Positions 42,877 through 50,877 of a DNA stretch of 64,000 bases are shown here, in pieces (the stretch's first letter is position 1; every line of letters begins with the position of its first letter). The position numbers and the translations under genes were made by a program. The DNA is from Gymnodinialimonas ulvae (GTDB lineage Bacteria; Pseudomonadota; Alphaproteobacteria; Rhodobacterales; Rhodobacteraceae): the NCBI RefSeq assembly GCF_037543845.1, contig NZ_JBBIFX010000003.1, positions 532,178 to 596,177 on the forward strand, written 5' to 3'. Under the pieces are notes generated by a model that was given only the letters and a program-made list of their open reading frames with translations, was not told the origin of the DNA and ran no database searches.

Positions 42877-44289
42877 ATGTTCCTTTCGATCTTCGACATC
42901 TTCAAAATCGGCATTGGCCCCTCGTCGTCTCATACGATGGGGCCCATGACCGCAGCCGCGCGGTTTTTGGAGGACCTCCGATCCGGGCGCGAGAAGGAGC
43001 CCGGCGCGGGCACATTGGCCGGACTGGGTGCATCCCTTCATGGCTCGCTTGCATTTACCGGCAAAGGCCACGCCACCGACCGTGCCGTAATCCTTGGGTT
43101 TGCTGGTTTTGAGCCCGCAACACTGGACCCCGATCGCGCCGAAGCGCTGGAGGCGGAGATCCACACAAACGGTATCGTCACACCGCCGAACCTGCCGGCG
43201 CTGCGGTTTCGGCCTGAGACCGATCTGACGTTCGACTACGATCAAACCCTGCCTGGCCATGCCAATGGAATGATCCTGCGCGCCTATGACGAGACCGGGA
43301 ACCTGTATCTTGAGGAAACCTATTATTCCATCGGGGGTGGCTTCGTGGTGACGGCTGCCGAGCTTGCAGGTCAAGGTGAAGGTCCCGACGCGCTGCATGC
43401 CGAAAAGGAACAGGCAGGCTTTCCGCATCCCTTCGGATCCGCTCAGGAAATGCTGGCCATGGGGCGGGCGACGGGCAAGAGCATCGCCCAGATGAAATGG
43501 GAAAACGAAACAGCCCTTGCGCCCCGCACCGAAGTGCAAGACCGGCTTGATGGTGTTTGGCAGGCAATGGACGATTGCATTGACCGTGGCCTGCGGATGG
43601 AGGGCGAATTGCCCGGTGGCCTCGCCGTCAAACGCAGGGCGAAGCACATCCATGAGCAATTGAAGGCCGAGGCAGGCACCAACCTTGCACAGCCCCATGT
43701 CGCCAATGATTGGCTGTCGGTCTATGCAATGGCGGTCAACGAGGAAAACGCCGCCGGTGGTCGGGTTGTGACCTCACCCACCAATGGCGCGGCGGGTGTC
43801 GTGCCTGCAGTGCTGCGCTACTACCGAGACCATTGCATCGGCGCGACCGAAAACGGCCGCCGGGCGTTTCTTATGACGGCGGCGGCGATTGGCGGGCTGA
43901 TCAAGCACAATGCTTCGATCTCCGGGGCCGAGGTCGGCTGTCAGGGAGAGGTCGGAAGCGCGTCGGCCATGGCGGCGGCTGGTCTCTGTGCGGCCTTGGG
44001 CGGCACCAATGAGCAGATCGAAAATGCCGCCGAGATCGCGTTGGAACATCACCTGGGCATGACATGCGATCCGGTGGCCGGACTGGTGCAGGTGCCATGC
44101 ATCGAGCGCAATGGCCTGGGGGCCATCAAGGCGGTCTCGGCCGCATCCCTCGCATTGCGCGGTGACGGCACCCATTTCATGCCACTGGACAATTGCATCG
44201 AGGCCATGCGGCAGACGGGTCTCGATATGAACACGAAGTACAAGGAAACCAGCCAGGGCGGCCTCGCCGTGAACCTGCCGCAGTGCTAG
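42877..44289 (+). CDS. sdaA: L-serine ammonia-lyase (iron-sulfur type)
   Basis: The 470-residue single-chain enzyme deaminates L-serine to pyruvate. It starts MFLSIFDIFKIGIGPSSSH, the conserved SDH opening whose SSSHT loop binds the substrate. Cluster cysteines lie in SGAEVGCQGEVGSASAMAA, HLGMTCDPVAGLVQVPCIE and LNLPQC-type C-terminal tail (AVNLPQC). The alpha and beta domains are fused, as in proteobacterial SdaA. It is followed after 9 bp by a frameshifted small gene. Confidence 0.95.
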   Translation: MFLSIFDIFKIGIGPSSSHTMGPMTAAARFLEDLRSGREKEPGAGTLAGLGASLHGSLAFTGKGHATDRAVILGFAGFEPATLDPDRAEALEAEIHTNGIVTPPNLPALRFRPETDLTFDYDQTLPGHANGMILRAYDETGNLYLEETYYSIGGGFVVTAAELAGQGEGPDALHAEKEQAGFPHPFGSAQEMLAMGRATGKSIAQMKWENETALAPRTEVQDRLDGVWQAMDDCIDRGLRMEGELPGGLAVKRRAKHIHEQLKAEAGTNLAQPHVANDWLSVYAMAVNEENAAGGRVVTSPTNGAAGVVPAVLRYYRDHCIGATENGRRAFLMTAAAIGGLIKHNASISGAEVGCQGEVGSASAMAAAGLCAALGGTNEQIENAAEIALEHHLGMTCDPVAGLVQVPCIERNGLGAIKAVSAASLALRGDGTHFMPLDNCIEAMRQTGLDMNTKYKETSQGGLAVNLPQC

Positions 44290-44298
44290 CATTGCAAA

Positions 44299-44770
44299 AT
44301 GTCCGTTGCCGCCCCCTTTGACCCGGAGTTCGACGATCCGGTGAAGGTCTCCGATCATGTGCTTGAAGTGACCCGCGACGCCTATTGGAACCGGAATTTT
44401 CCAGCCTTTGCCGATCGGTTTTTTTCTTCCCCAAACCGTAGGCACGTTCGAGGGCGAACGACGCCTTGAGACGGAAAACGATCTTCGGCGCCTCTACGAC
44501 GATGCCTGTGCATATTTTGATGCCAATGGCATCCTGGACCTGAAACGCCACACAACCTCTGCCTTGTTCCGGAGCAAATCGTGTGTGCAAGCCACGTTCG
44601 TGTCGCAACACGTCCTGCGTGGCCATGTCCTTGGCAAAGAAACCTTCGCGCATGGGACGCTGCGCCGGGTTGACGGGCTTTGGCGGATCGAGGAGAGCCA
44701 CTATGCGACGGACAGTGTCGAACTGACCCTGACGCTGACCGGATCGGCGAGGCGCACGCCGGATCGGTGA
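44299..44770 (+). pseudogene. NTF2-like (SnoaL-type) small protein, frameshifted at a T7 tract
   Basis: From ATG 44299 the frame reads MSVAAPFDPEFDDPVKVSD, then AYWNRNFPAFADRFF, and runs out of frame after seven T residues at 44419-44425, stopping near 44470. Removing one T joins it to the downstream frame LPQTVGTFEGERRLETEND... HGTLRRVDGLWRIEESHYA, to the stop at 44770. The joined product of about 156 residues looks like a cystatin-like NTF2 fold. The lesion may be a real inactivation, phase variation by slippage, or a base-calling error in the homopolymer. Confidence 0.8.
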
Positions 44771-44824
44771 CCTGACAGCTCGCACTTCAGCGGCCATCGC
44801 CGGCCCGCGCCAAAGGTCAGTTCT

Positions 44825-45847
44825 TCAACCGTTTCGCACCGTATCGCCGGGCAGAAACTCTGGCTTTAGTTCAAACACTTCCGAGGTCAGCTCATTCGCG
44901 ACCATAAGCTCAGCCGCCTTACGCCCAATCGCGTCGCGCTGGCTGTCCATCGTGGCGATGCGCATGGGAAGGCCGTCTAGCACTTCGAATGAGTTGAACC
45001 CAGCCAGGCCGATCTCACCGGGGATGTCCTTCCCCATCTCAAGACAATATAGCAGCCCGCCCGCCGCGTTCATGTCCGTGTTGTAGTAGAGAAAATCCAG
45101 ATCCGGGGCCCGGTCCAAAAGCGCCTTTGTCATGCTGCGCCCGGTGCCGAAACCGGAGGTGCCGTCATAAAAGATCTCATCGGCAAGGCTGAGACCGGCC
45201 TCCGCCACGCCTTCCTTGAAGCCGCGATACCGCTTCTGCGCACGCGCATCCGCGTTGGAGCTTGACCCGAGATATCCGATCCGCCGATACCCGCGCGTTA
45301 CAATCTCCTTTGCCATCGACCGGCCCGCCGCCGAATGGCTGATGCCGACAACTCCCGCGACCGGGTCGCCGTCCACATCCATGACTTCGACAACGGGAAC
45401 ACCCGCCGCCCGCATCATGGCACGCGCCGCTTCTGTATGTTCCAAGCCCGCAACGATCAGGCCAGAGGGCCGCCAGGACAGCATCTCGTAGATGACCCGC
45501 TCTTCCTTGGCCGCATCGTATTGCGACGTGCCGATCACAGGCTGCAGGGAGGTGTCGTCGAGCACCGCACCGATGCCGTGAAGCACATCGGGAAACACCA
45601 TATTGGAGAGCGATGGGATCACGACGCCCACAAGGTTCACGCGGTTCGAGGCGAGTGCGCCGGCGATCTTGTTGGGGACGTAGCCCAGGGTGCGCGCCGC
45701 CTCGAACACGCGCTCCCGCGTGCGCTCGGAGACATCGCCCCGGTTTCGCAGAACCCGGCTGACCGTCATTTCACTGACGCCAGCCGCATCGGCCACGTCG
45801 CGCAGGGTCATCTGCGGTTTGCCATCAAATGGATTTCGTCCGCGCAA
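44825..45847 (-). CDS. LacI/GntR-family transcriptional regulator
   Basis: The 340-residue protein has an N-terminal helix-turn-helix (TLRDVADAAGVSEMTVSRVL) and hinge helix (NKIAGALASNRVNLVGVVIP), then a periplasmic-binding-like sugar domain (GIGAVLDDTSLQPVIG, RIGYLGSSSNADARAQKRY). I start at TTG 45847 because AAAGGA lies 7 bp before it; ATG 45811, without a site, would give 328 residues. A 14-bp palindromic operator 60 bp upstream suggests autoregulation. No sugar operon is adjacent, so targets are elsewhere. Confidence 0.88.
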   Translation of the reverse strand: MRGRNPFDGKPQMTLRDVADAAGVSEMTVSRVLRNRGDVSERTRERVFEAARTLGYVPNKIAGALASNRVNLVGVVIPSLSNMVFPDVLHGIGAVLDDTSLQPVIGTSQYDAAKEERVIYEMLSWRPSGLIVAGLEHTEAARAMMRAAGVPVVEVMDVDGDPVAGVVGISHSAAGRSMAKEIVTRGYRRIGYLGSSSNADARAQKRYRGFKEGVAEAGLSLADEIFYDGTSGFGTGRSMTKALLDRAPDLDFLYYNTDMNAAGGLLYCLEMGKDIPGEIGLAGFNSFEVLDGLPMRIATMDSQRDAIGRKAAELMVANELTSEVFELKPEFLPGDTVRNG

Positions 45848-45906
45848 GGGATCATCCTTTGGTAGAGTGCGCCTATAGCCCTTGATACGCCCGCCCGACC
45901 AACGTT

Positions 45907-45920
45907 CGCAAGCGCTTGCG
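45907..45920. promoter_or_regulatory. LacI-family operator palindrome
   Basis: CGCAAGCGCTTGCG is a perfect palindrome centred on CG, and fits the AANCGNTT core of LacI-family operators. It lies 60 bp upstream of the regulator's start and 33 bp upstream of tRNA-Arg on the other side. It is probably the autoregulatory site. Confidence 0.75.
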
Positions 45921-45952
45921 GGAGCGAAACAAATCGCGGACAAATGCGATGT

Positions 45953-46029
45953 GGCCCCGTGGCTCAACTGGATAGAGCAGCCCCCTCCTAAGGGGCAGGT
46001 TGCAGGTTCGAATCCTGCCGGGGTCGCCA
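45953..46029 (+). tRNA. tRNA-Arg (anticodon CCT)
   Basis: The 77-nt cloverleaf includes CCA. Acceptor GGCCCCG pairs with CGGGGTC (one G-U). The D arm is GCTC-AACTGGATA-GAGC and the anticodon stem GCCCC/GGGGC encloses loop CTCCTAA, giving anticodon CCT. The T arm is GCAGG-TTCGAAT-CCTGC. Accessory genes begin immediately after it, which makes it a candidate integration site. Confidence 0.97.
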
Positions 46030-46328
46030 AAACTGCCTGATGCCAGAAAAACCAGAAGTGCGCGCGAAAGAAACAATAAGTGCGCGCAAAACTGTGAGCA
46101 TTCACCGCTAACTCTTCGGAATATATAATAGATTCAGCAGCTTATCACCGTCTCCCCAGCGTCTCGAAAAGTCGGAGACCTGCTTAATCTGCCCCGATTT
46201 GACAGATTGGCCGCGGTGATCTCTTCCTGATCCAACAGGTTCCGGAACCTTTCATCTTCCATTGCCCACCGCCTTCCGGCGCGGGGCAGCCGCGCACGCT
46301 TTGGTTTGCGCCCTGAAAGGACTCCGCC
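46030..46328. other. Island edge without a clear gene
   Basis: Just after tRNA-Arg the 10-bp word AAGTGCGCGC occurs twice (46056-46065 and 46078-46087). On the minus strand 46262-46134 can encode 42 residues beginning MEDERFRNLLDQEEITAANL, which recalls the C-terminal helix-turn-helix region of phage-type recombinases (LLDxGEITxxxLA). It is short and its second half looks degenerate, so I treat it as a possible remnant. The rest is AT-richer sequence with no gene. Confidence 0.45.
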
Positions 46329-47429
46329 ATGACCCGTTCTCAGACCACAATCCCGTTCCACGACCTCACTTTCATCGACGACGTGGCCAAGCTCCGCGAC
46401 GTCGAAGCGCGGTGGAAGAGCTTCCTCAAGGAGGTCCGCCGGAGCGCGCAGACTGCCGACCTTGAAGCGGGGCGGATCACCGAGGATGACCTCGTGCAGC
46501 CCTACAATCTGGTGACCGACACTGATCTGCGCCGTATCAAGCGCCGCGCGATGCGGTTGTTGGAGCGGGTGCATTCCTCGACCGGCATGTATCATCTGAG
46601 CGAAGAGCACCGGGCACGGCTGACGCCCCTACGCGGCGGCGTGCCGGTCGCCCATCTTGCCACCGAGCATGAGGCCGATGAGATCGCGGCTGCGCTCCAC
46701 GCCGAGATGCCATGGATGGCGCCAGCGACGGAGGAGGTTTGGCGTGGGTTGCGCGCATCGGCGCGCGACGGGTTGCCAGGCGTCCGGTTCGATCCGTTGG
46801 TGCTGGTCGGCTCGCCGGGGATCGGCAAGAGCCATTGGGCGCGGCGCTTGGCGCATCACCTTTCGGTTCCGACAACTAAGATCGAAGCCACGGGTGAACC
46901 CGCGGCGTTCTCCCTCGTGGGCCTGCAAAAGGGCTGGGGCAGCGCATCACCGGGCAAGTTGGTGCAAACCGTGCTGCGCGAGCGCCACGGCGGGCCATTG
47001 GTGATCGTCGATGAGGTCGAGAAGTCCGACGAGGTCTATTCGAACAAGGGCACCCGCCACACGTTGACCGACGCGCTGCTGCCATTGCTGGAACGCATGA
47101 CGGCCCGGGACTGGCAGTGCCCGTTCTTCCAGGTGAGGCTCGACATGTCCTGGGTGAACTGGGTCCTAACCGCCAACTCGCGCGATGGGCTACCGGAACC
47201 GCTGCAAAGCCGCTGCGTGGTGCTGGACCTGCCCGACCTGACACCCGGCCAACTGCGCGCGTTCGCCGTCACTGAGGGCACACGGCGCGGCTTGCCCGAT
47301 CCGGCCCTGGCTGCACTGATCGAGGTGTTCGATCGCTGCGGCGTCCCCAATACACGGCTGACCCTGCGGACCGTCAGCCGGATGCTCGACCGCGCCGTGG
47401 CGCTGACCCACCAGCCGGTCCTGAACTGA
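46329..47429 (+). CDS. AAA+ ATPase, Lon-type module without protease domain
   Basis: The 366-residue protein has an N-terminal helical region (residues 1-150). A full AAA+ core follows: Walker A GSPGIGKS at 161-168, Walker B LVIVDE at 224-229, sensor 1 VLTAN at about 279-283, and a probable arginine finger at PLQSRC (Arg295). A helical lid follows. There is no Ser-Lys protease domain. It should work as a remodelling ATPase on a protein or DNA partner. It is the first gene of a four-gene cassette; the metallophosphoesterase starts 11 bp after its stop. Confidence 0.8.
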   Translation: MTRSQTTIPFHDLTFIDDVAKLRDVEARWKSFLKEVRRSAQTADLEAGRITEDDLVQPYNLVTDTDLRRIKRRAMRLLERVHSSTGMYHLSEEHRARLTPLRGGVPVAHLATEHEADEIAAALHAEMPWMAPATEEVWRGLRASARDGLPGVRFDPLVLVGSPGIGKSHWARRLAHHLSVPTTKIEATGEPAAFSLVGLQKGWGSASPGKLVQTVLRERHGGPLVIVDEVEKSDEVYSNKGTRHTLTDALLPLLERMTARDWQCPFFQVRLDMSWVNWVLTANSRDGLPEPLQSRCVVLDLPDLTPGQLRAFAVTEGTRRGLPDPALAALIEVFDRCGVPNTRLTLRTVSRMLDRAVALTHQPVLN

Positions 47430-47439
47430 GGAGATCGCC

Positions 47440-48333
47440 ATGCAAACGCTTGCCATCCCCTTCAACACGGGCCGAGTCGTCATCCTCGCGGACATGCATC
47501 TGAACACCTACCTCAACTGGGCGCTCAATCCGATCGACGTGTCCTCTATCGAGGACAAGCTGTTCGACGTCGACGCCCTCATCCTCGCGGGCGACTTGAT
47601 CAACGGCCCTGTCGCTAACTGGGCAACGGCCTTCGCCTTTCTCGCGCGCTACGTCCCGCCGCAGAAGACTTATGTTTTCCCGGGCAACCACGACTACTAC
47701 GGCGGCTGCATCTCGGACGACCCGCTGCTGGCGCAGGAAGCTGCAAAGGTTGGCGCGCATTTCGTTCAGAAGACGGCTTTGCTGCACGGTGATACGCGCT
47801 TGCTGTGTTGCACGCTCTGGACCGATTTCGACCTGCTGAGCGATCAGCCAGTGGCCATGAGCGTCGCGCAGCAGGTGATGCGGGACTATTCCCGGATCGC
47901 TAGGCGACCGCCGGATGAACTGCCAAAGGACCATAGCCCCGCCGCTTGGACGCCGCATCCATGGATCAAACCGGAAGATGTCCTGGAGGTTCATCACGAT
48001 CATCGCAACTGGCTGACCGCCGCGCTGGCGCAGCCGCATCCCTTGGGGAATGCAGCGCGGACGGTCGTCGTCACACATCATGGGCCGGACCCCCGCGTTG
48101 CAGGGGCGCCCGATGCTCTCACGCCCGCATTTCACTCGGATCTCTCCGATCTCATCGCGCGCCATCAGCCGGACGCCTGGTTCTTCGGTCATTCCCACCG
48201 AAGGCTGCGGGAGGGGATCGGCACCACGGACGTCAGAAACGTCTCCATCGGATATCCGAAAGAGCAGCCGGATGTCTCGGCGGCCTATTTGCGAGACGCC
48301 TGCGCATGGGAGAGCCGCCATGGATCCGAATGA
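47440..48333 (+). CDS. Calcineurin-like metallophosphoesterase
   Basis: The 297-residue protein has the complete two-metal motif set: VILADMH (Asp18, His20), LAGDLI (Asp52), PGNHDYY (Asn83, His84), VTHHG (His213) and FGHSHRR (His251 and His253). It has no signal peptide, so it should act in the cytoplasm on a nucleic acid, nucleotide or phosphoprotein. GGAG lies 6 bp before its ATG. It overlaps the next gene by 14 bp. Linkage to the AAA+ ATPase suggests the two work together. Confidence 0.85.
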   Translation: MQTLAIPFNTGRVVILADMHLNTYLNWALNPIDVSSIEDKLFDVDALILAGDLINGPVANWATAFAFLARYVPPQKTYVFPGNHDYYGGCISDDPLLAQEAAKVGAHFVQKTALLHGDTRLLCCTLWTDFDLLSDQPVAMSVAQQVMRDYSRIARRPPDELPKDHSPAAWTPHPWIKPEDVLEVHHDHRNWLTAALAQPHPLGNAARTVVVTHHGPDPRVAGAPDALTPAFHSDLSDLIARHQPDAWFFGHSHRRLREGIGTTDVRNVSIGYPKEQPDVSAAYLRDACAWESRHGSE

Positions 48334-48940
48334 GCGTGATCTCGACCTGCTCCAAAGGCTTCGGTCGGTCCGCCCCCTCTGCGCGGAGGGGCATGATGAC
48401 GACACGGTGGTGTCGTGGGACGACCTCGAACGCGGCCTGCAGGAGACATTCCTGACAGTCGCGCCCGAGTTTGAACCGACCCGCATCGACGGCGGGCTCT
48501 ACGTCACCGCATTCGAATGGGTATTCGCCTATGAGGACATCTGGCGGCTGATCACGACCCGCATGCGGCTGCGGTCGCTCGAATTGGCGGTGACTGGGCC
48601 GACAGCGGCGGAACTGGATTGCGCGCCATTCCTGGCGGGCTGGGTATCCGTCCGATCTGATGGCGATACCGGCGCGCATCTCGTCGGTGATGTTGATGCG
48701 CATCCCGCGTCCATCGGTCCTATGATCCATACATCCCCGCTCTGCGGTATCGATCCCGACGCAGGCTGGGCGCGCACCGTCTCACGCTGGTATCGGCTCG
48801 GCGATCGATCGACGCCGACAGAATTTTACCGCAGATGGGGCAAAAAGGCGGAAGGCATCAGCGCAATCGCCATCGAGACCTGGGAAGCACAGGCGATCTG
48901 CGTCGCAGAGCAGATTGAGGAGGGCTTTCGTGGGGCATGA
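48320..48940 (+). CDS. Unknown protein, third gene of the ATPase-phosphoesterase cassette
   Basis: The 206-residue acidic protein starts at ATG 48320 inside the end of the phosphoesterase gene, with GGGAGAG upstream. It has an alpha/beta look (DLDLLQRLRSVRPLC, YVTAFEWVFAYEDIWRLI, DAGWARTVSRWYRLGDRS) and ends with a helix (IAIETWEAQAICVAEQIEE). No family or catalytic motif recognised. The 14-bp overlap with the phosphoesterase gene indicates translational coupling. Confidence 0.7.
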   Translation: MDPNERDLDLLQRLRSVRPLCAEGHDDDTVVSWDDLERGLQETFLTVAPEFEPTRIDGGLYVTAFEWVFAYEDIWRLITTRMRLRSLELAVTGPTAAELDCAPFLAGWVSVRSDGDTGAHLVGDVDAHPASIGPMIHTSPLCGIDPDAGWARTVSRWYRLGDRSTPTEFYRRWGKKAEGISAIAIETWEAQAICVAEQIEEGFRGA

Positions 48941-49015
48941 GGGATACTGCGGAGATCAGGAGAAAAAGTTGTCCGGCGAAGATGATGGTGAGGTTTCGGG
49001 AACAGGAGGCGTGAA

Positions 49016-49900
49016 ATGACAGAACCAACCCAACCCAGAAGCCGCCCACGCGCGATCTGCCTCGACCTCACGGCGCCGCACGCTGCTCTCTATCCAGTTC
49101 CTGTGAACAGTGGCCCGATCATCGGCAGTCAGCTGCCGGAGACCTTCGAAGCCGCGCTGATCCGCCTCGCGCTTGAGACAGGACTGCCTGTCATCGCACT
49201 ATCCAAGGGGCCGCTACATCTACCTGAGGTCGCCGAGGACGCGCAGGAGCCTCATTTGGCAATTGTCCGCGAGGATCAATTGACCGTGACCATAGGTGAA
49301 CCGCTGAGCCGACTGGAAAGACGGCTGCACAAGTATGGCATACCAACTTGCGACACCGTGTTTGTCTCGGACCAGGACCTGCGTAGCCTGAGCGTCGCGT
49401 ATCAACACGTTCCGTTCCGGAAGGCGATCCCAACCCTAAACGACCTCTCCCACGCAAATCGCAGCGCGGCGCTCAAGGGATCCCGTGAAATCACCGCCCA
49501 GATGGCGCACACGGTCCTCATACCGCTCGACCTGGAGCTTGGGAACACGCCCGATGCCGACCTACTTGCCATCGGTGGCCGGTTGCTGTTCGATATCGTG
49601 CTGTTGCTCGAGGAAGCGGTTCCAGTCGCGGGTTTCGGCGTGAAGTCACTGGAAAAGCTGGCCGCTGGCTATGCGCCCATCCTTTACGGCCTTGAAGGCG
49701 AAACGGATCCCGAAGACCCCTTCGATGATGCCATGCGTCGCTTGCGTCGCGCGGGGGCCAAACGGATGATATTCGTAGGCAAGGACGACATACCTGACGC
49801 ACCGTTGACAAGGTATGCAGATCAGGCTCGGTCGGTAGGTTTTACGTGCAGCCGCCAGACATGGGGGAGTTTGATCGCGGAGTGCCACGTGCGCATGTGA
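49016..49900 (+). CDS. Unknown protein, fourth gene of the cassette
   Basis: AGGAGG lies 7 bp before ATG 49016. The 294-residue protein has no signal or membrane segment. Repeated strand-like stretches (RAICLDLTAP, GLPVIALSKGP, TVFVSDQDLRSL, KRMIFVGKDDI) suggest a Rossmann-like alpha/beta fold of two halves. Nothing identifies a substrate. It is 75 bp downstream of the third gene on the same strand, so membership in the cassette is likely but less certain. Confidence 0.65.
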   Translation: MTEPTQPRSRPRAICLDLTAPHAALYPVPVNSGPIIGSQLPETFEAALIRLALETGLPVIALSKGPLHLPEVAEDAQEPHLAIVREDQLTVTIGEPLSRLERRLHKYGIPTCDTVFVSDQDLRSLSVAYQHVPFRKAIPTLNDLSHANRSAALKGSREITAQMAHTVLIPLDLELGNTPDADLLAIGGRLLFDIVLLLEEAVPVAGFGVKSLEKLAAGYAPILYGLEGETDPEDPFDDAMRRLRRAGAKRMIFVGKDDIPDAPLTRYADQARSVGFTCSRQTWGSLIAECHVRM

Positions 49901-50349
49901 GTCTCGATGATGCTCGATCGACAGCCGTTTTGCGAACGACACCTTGAGTTGGGACGAAGGGACAACATCTTCCGAGGCTTCAGGATAGCAAGAAGGCCTA
50001 CTTGAAGCGGTCATTCGCTGCATCGCCACTGAATGCCTTGCTTGCGGACTTTCTCGACATTGATGTTTGGAGATGTTGCTGACGCAGCATTTGTTTGCAC
50101 TCGCGGCAGGCGATACCCGGCTTTGAAGCAACTGTCGTCAGACCGGTCATTCGTAGGCATGGTTATGATCGGAACCGAGACCGTATCTTCGCTGCAGTCA
50201 GATCGGACACAACAGACGCGGACAAAGTGAGCTTTCGCCGCGTTTGCACCGACGACTGCTTTTGGAGAATTGGTTCGGTTTAGGATGATCAATATCGCCG
50301 CTGCTACAGATGGCTCAAATTTTGTTATCAGTGCAACTGACATTGCTGT
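49901..50349. other. 449-bp stretch with no supported gene
   Basis: This segment is visibly AT-richer than its flanks. The best open frame (minus strand, 50343-50011, 110 codons) starts MSVALITKFEPSVAAAILI but has no recognisable domain and no good ribosome site. It may be the remnant of a transposed or deleted gene. I call nothing here. Confidence 0.5.
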
Positions 50350-50808
50350 TCAGCGCTCGGTCAAGTCAGGTTTGGCACCCGACGCATCGTGCGCACCGAT
50401 GCAAAGCCGATGGTCCCCCAAAACCTGAATGACGCGACATTTTCCGGCATGGCCGGGATCATCCGCGTCAGCCATCCGCACCAGCTCTTCCCGAAGCCGC
50501 GTGAGAATTCTCATGCGCCGATCCACGGCCGCGAGCTGCTTGCATGCGATCTCGTGGGCGGGTGCGCAGTCCTTTAACGGAGCTTCGGCCAATGCCATCA
50601 GATCGGCGATGTCATGGAGATTGAAGCCCAGTTCCCGCGCATGACGCAGGAAGGCGAGCCGTTCGAGCGCCGCTTCGTCGTAGCGCCTTTGTCCGCCTGT
50701 CGTCCGCGCCGGTGCCGGTATCAGGCCCCGGCTTTCGTAGTAGCGGATCGTCGTGACCTTCACGCCCGTCCGGCGCGACATCTGCCCGATGGAATATTCT
50801 TTCATCAT
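50350..50808 (-). CDS. MerR-family metal-responsive regulator
   Basis: The 152-residue protein has the MerR winged helix (YSIGQMSRRTGVKVTTIRYYE, GLIPAPARTTGGQRRYDE) and a dimerisation helix. The metal loop has cysteines in KDCAPAHEIACKQL and KCRVIQVLGDHRLCIG. The pattern fits the Zn/Cd/Co/Pb-responsive branch more than Hg-MerR, but specificity cannot be fixed. It is divergent from a CDF exporter; the shared region holds a dyad inside a 19-bp promoter spacer. Confidence 0.87.
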   Translation of the reverse strand: MMKEYSIGQMSRRTGVKVTTIRYYESRGLIPAPARTTGGQRRYDEAALERLAFLRHARELGFNLHDIADLMALAEAPLKDCAPAHEIACKQLAAVDRRMRILTRLREELVRMADADDPGHAGKCRVIQVLGDHRLCIGAHDASGAKPDLTER

Positions 50809-50814
50809 TGGCCC

Positions 50815-50845
50815 TTGAACCTACAGTCGCTGTAGGTCGTATCTA
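50815..50845 (+). promoter_or_regulatory. MerR-type promoter/operator of the CDF exporter
   Basis: TTGAAC (50815-50820) and TATCTA (50840-50845) are separated by 19 bp, the over-long spacer that MerR activators distort. The dyad ACCTACAG-TCG-CTGTAGGT (50819-50837) fills the spacer. It lies 33 bp upstream of the exporter's ATG. Confidence 0.88.
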
Positions 50846-50877
50846 TCCTGAAACGATACGAATCGAAAGGAGCCGCC

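Noticed and set aside
46134..46610. 158-codon minus-strand gene overlapping the AAA+ ATPase start
   Set aside because: Most of it is antisense to the ATPase; only the last 42 codons look protein-like, so it is noted as a possible remnant.
50011..50343. 110-codon minus-strand gene
   Set aside because: No domain, no ribosome site and a composition that does not look selected; left as non-coding.
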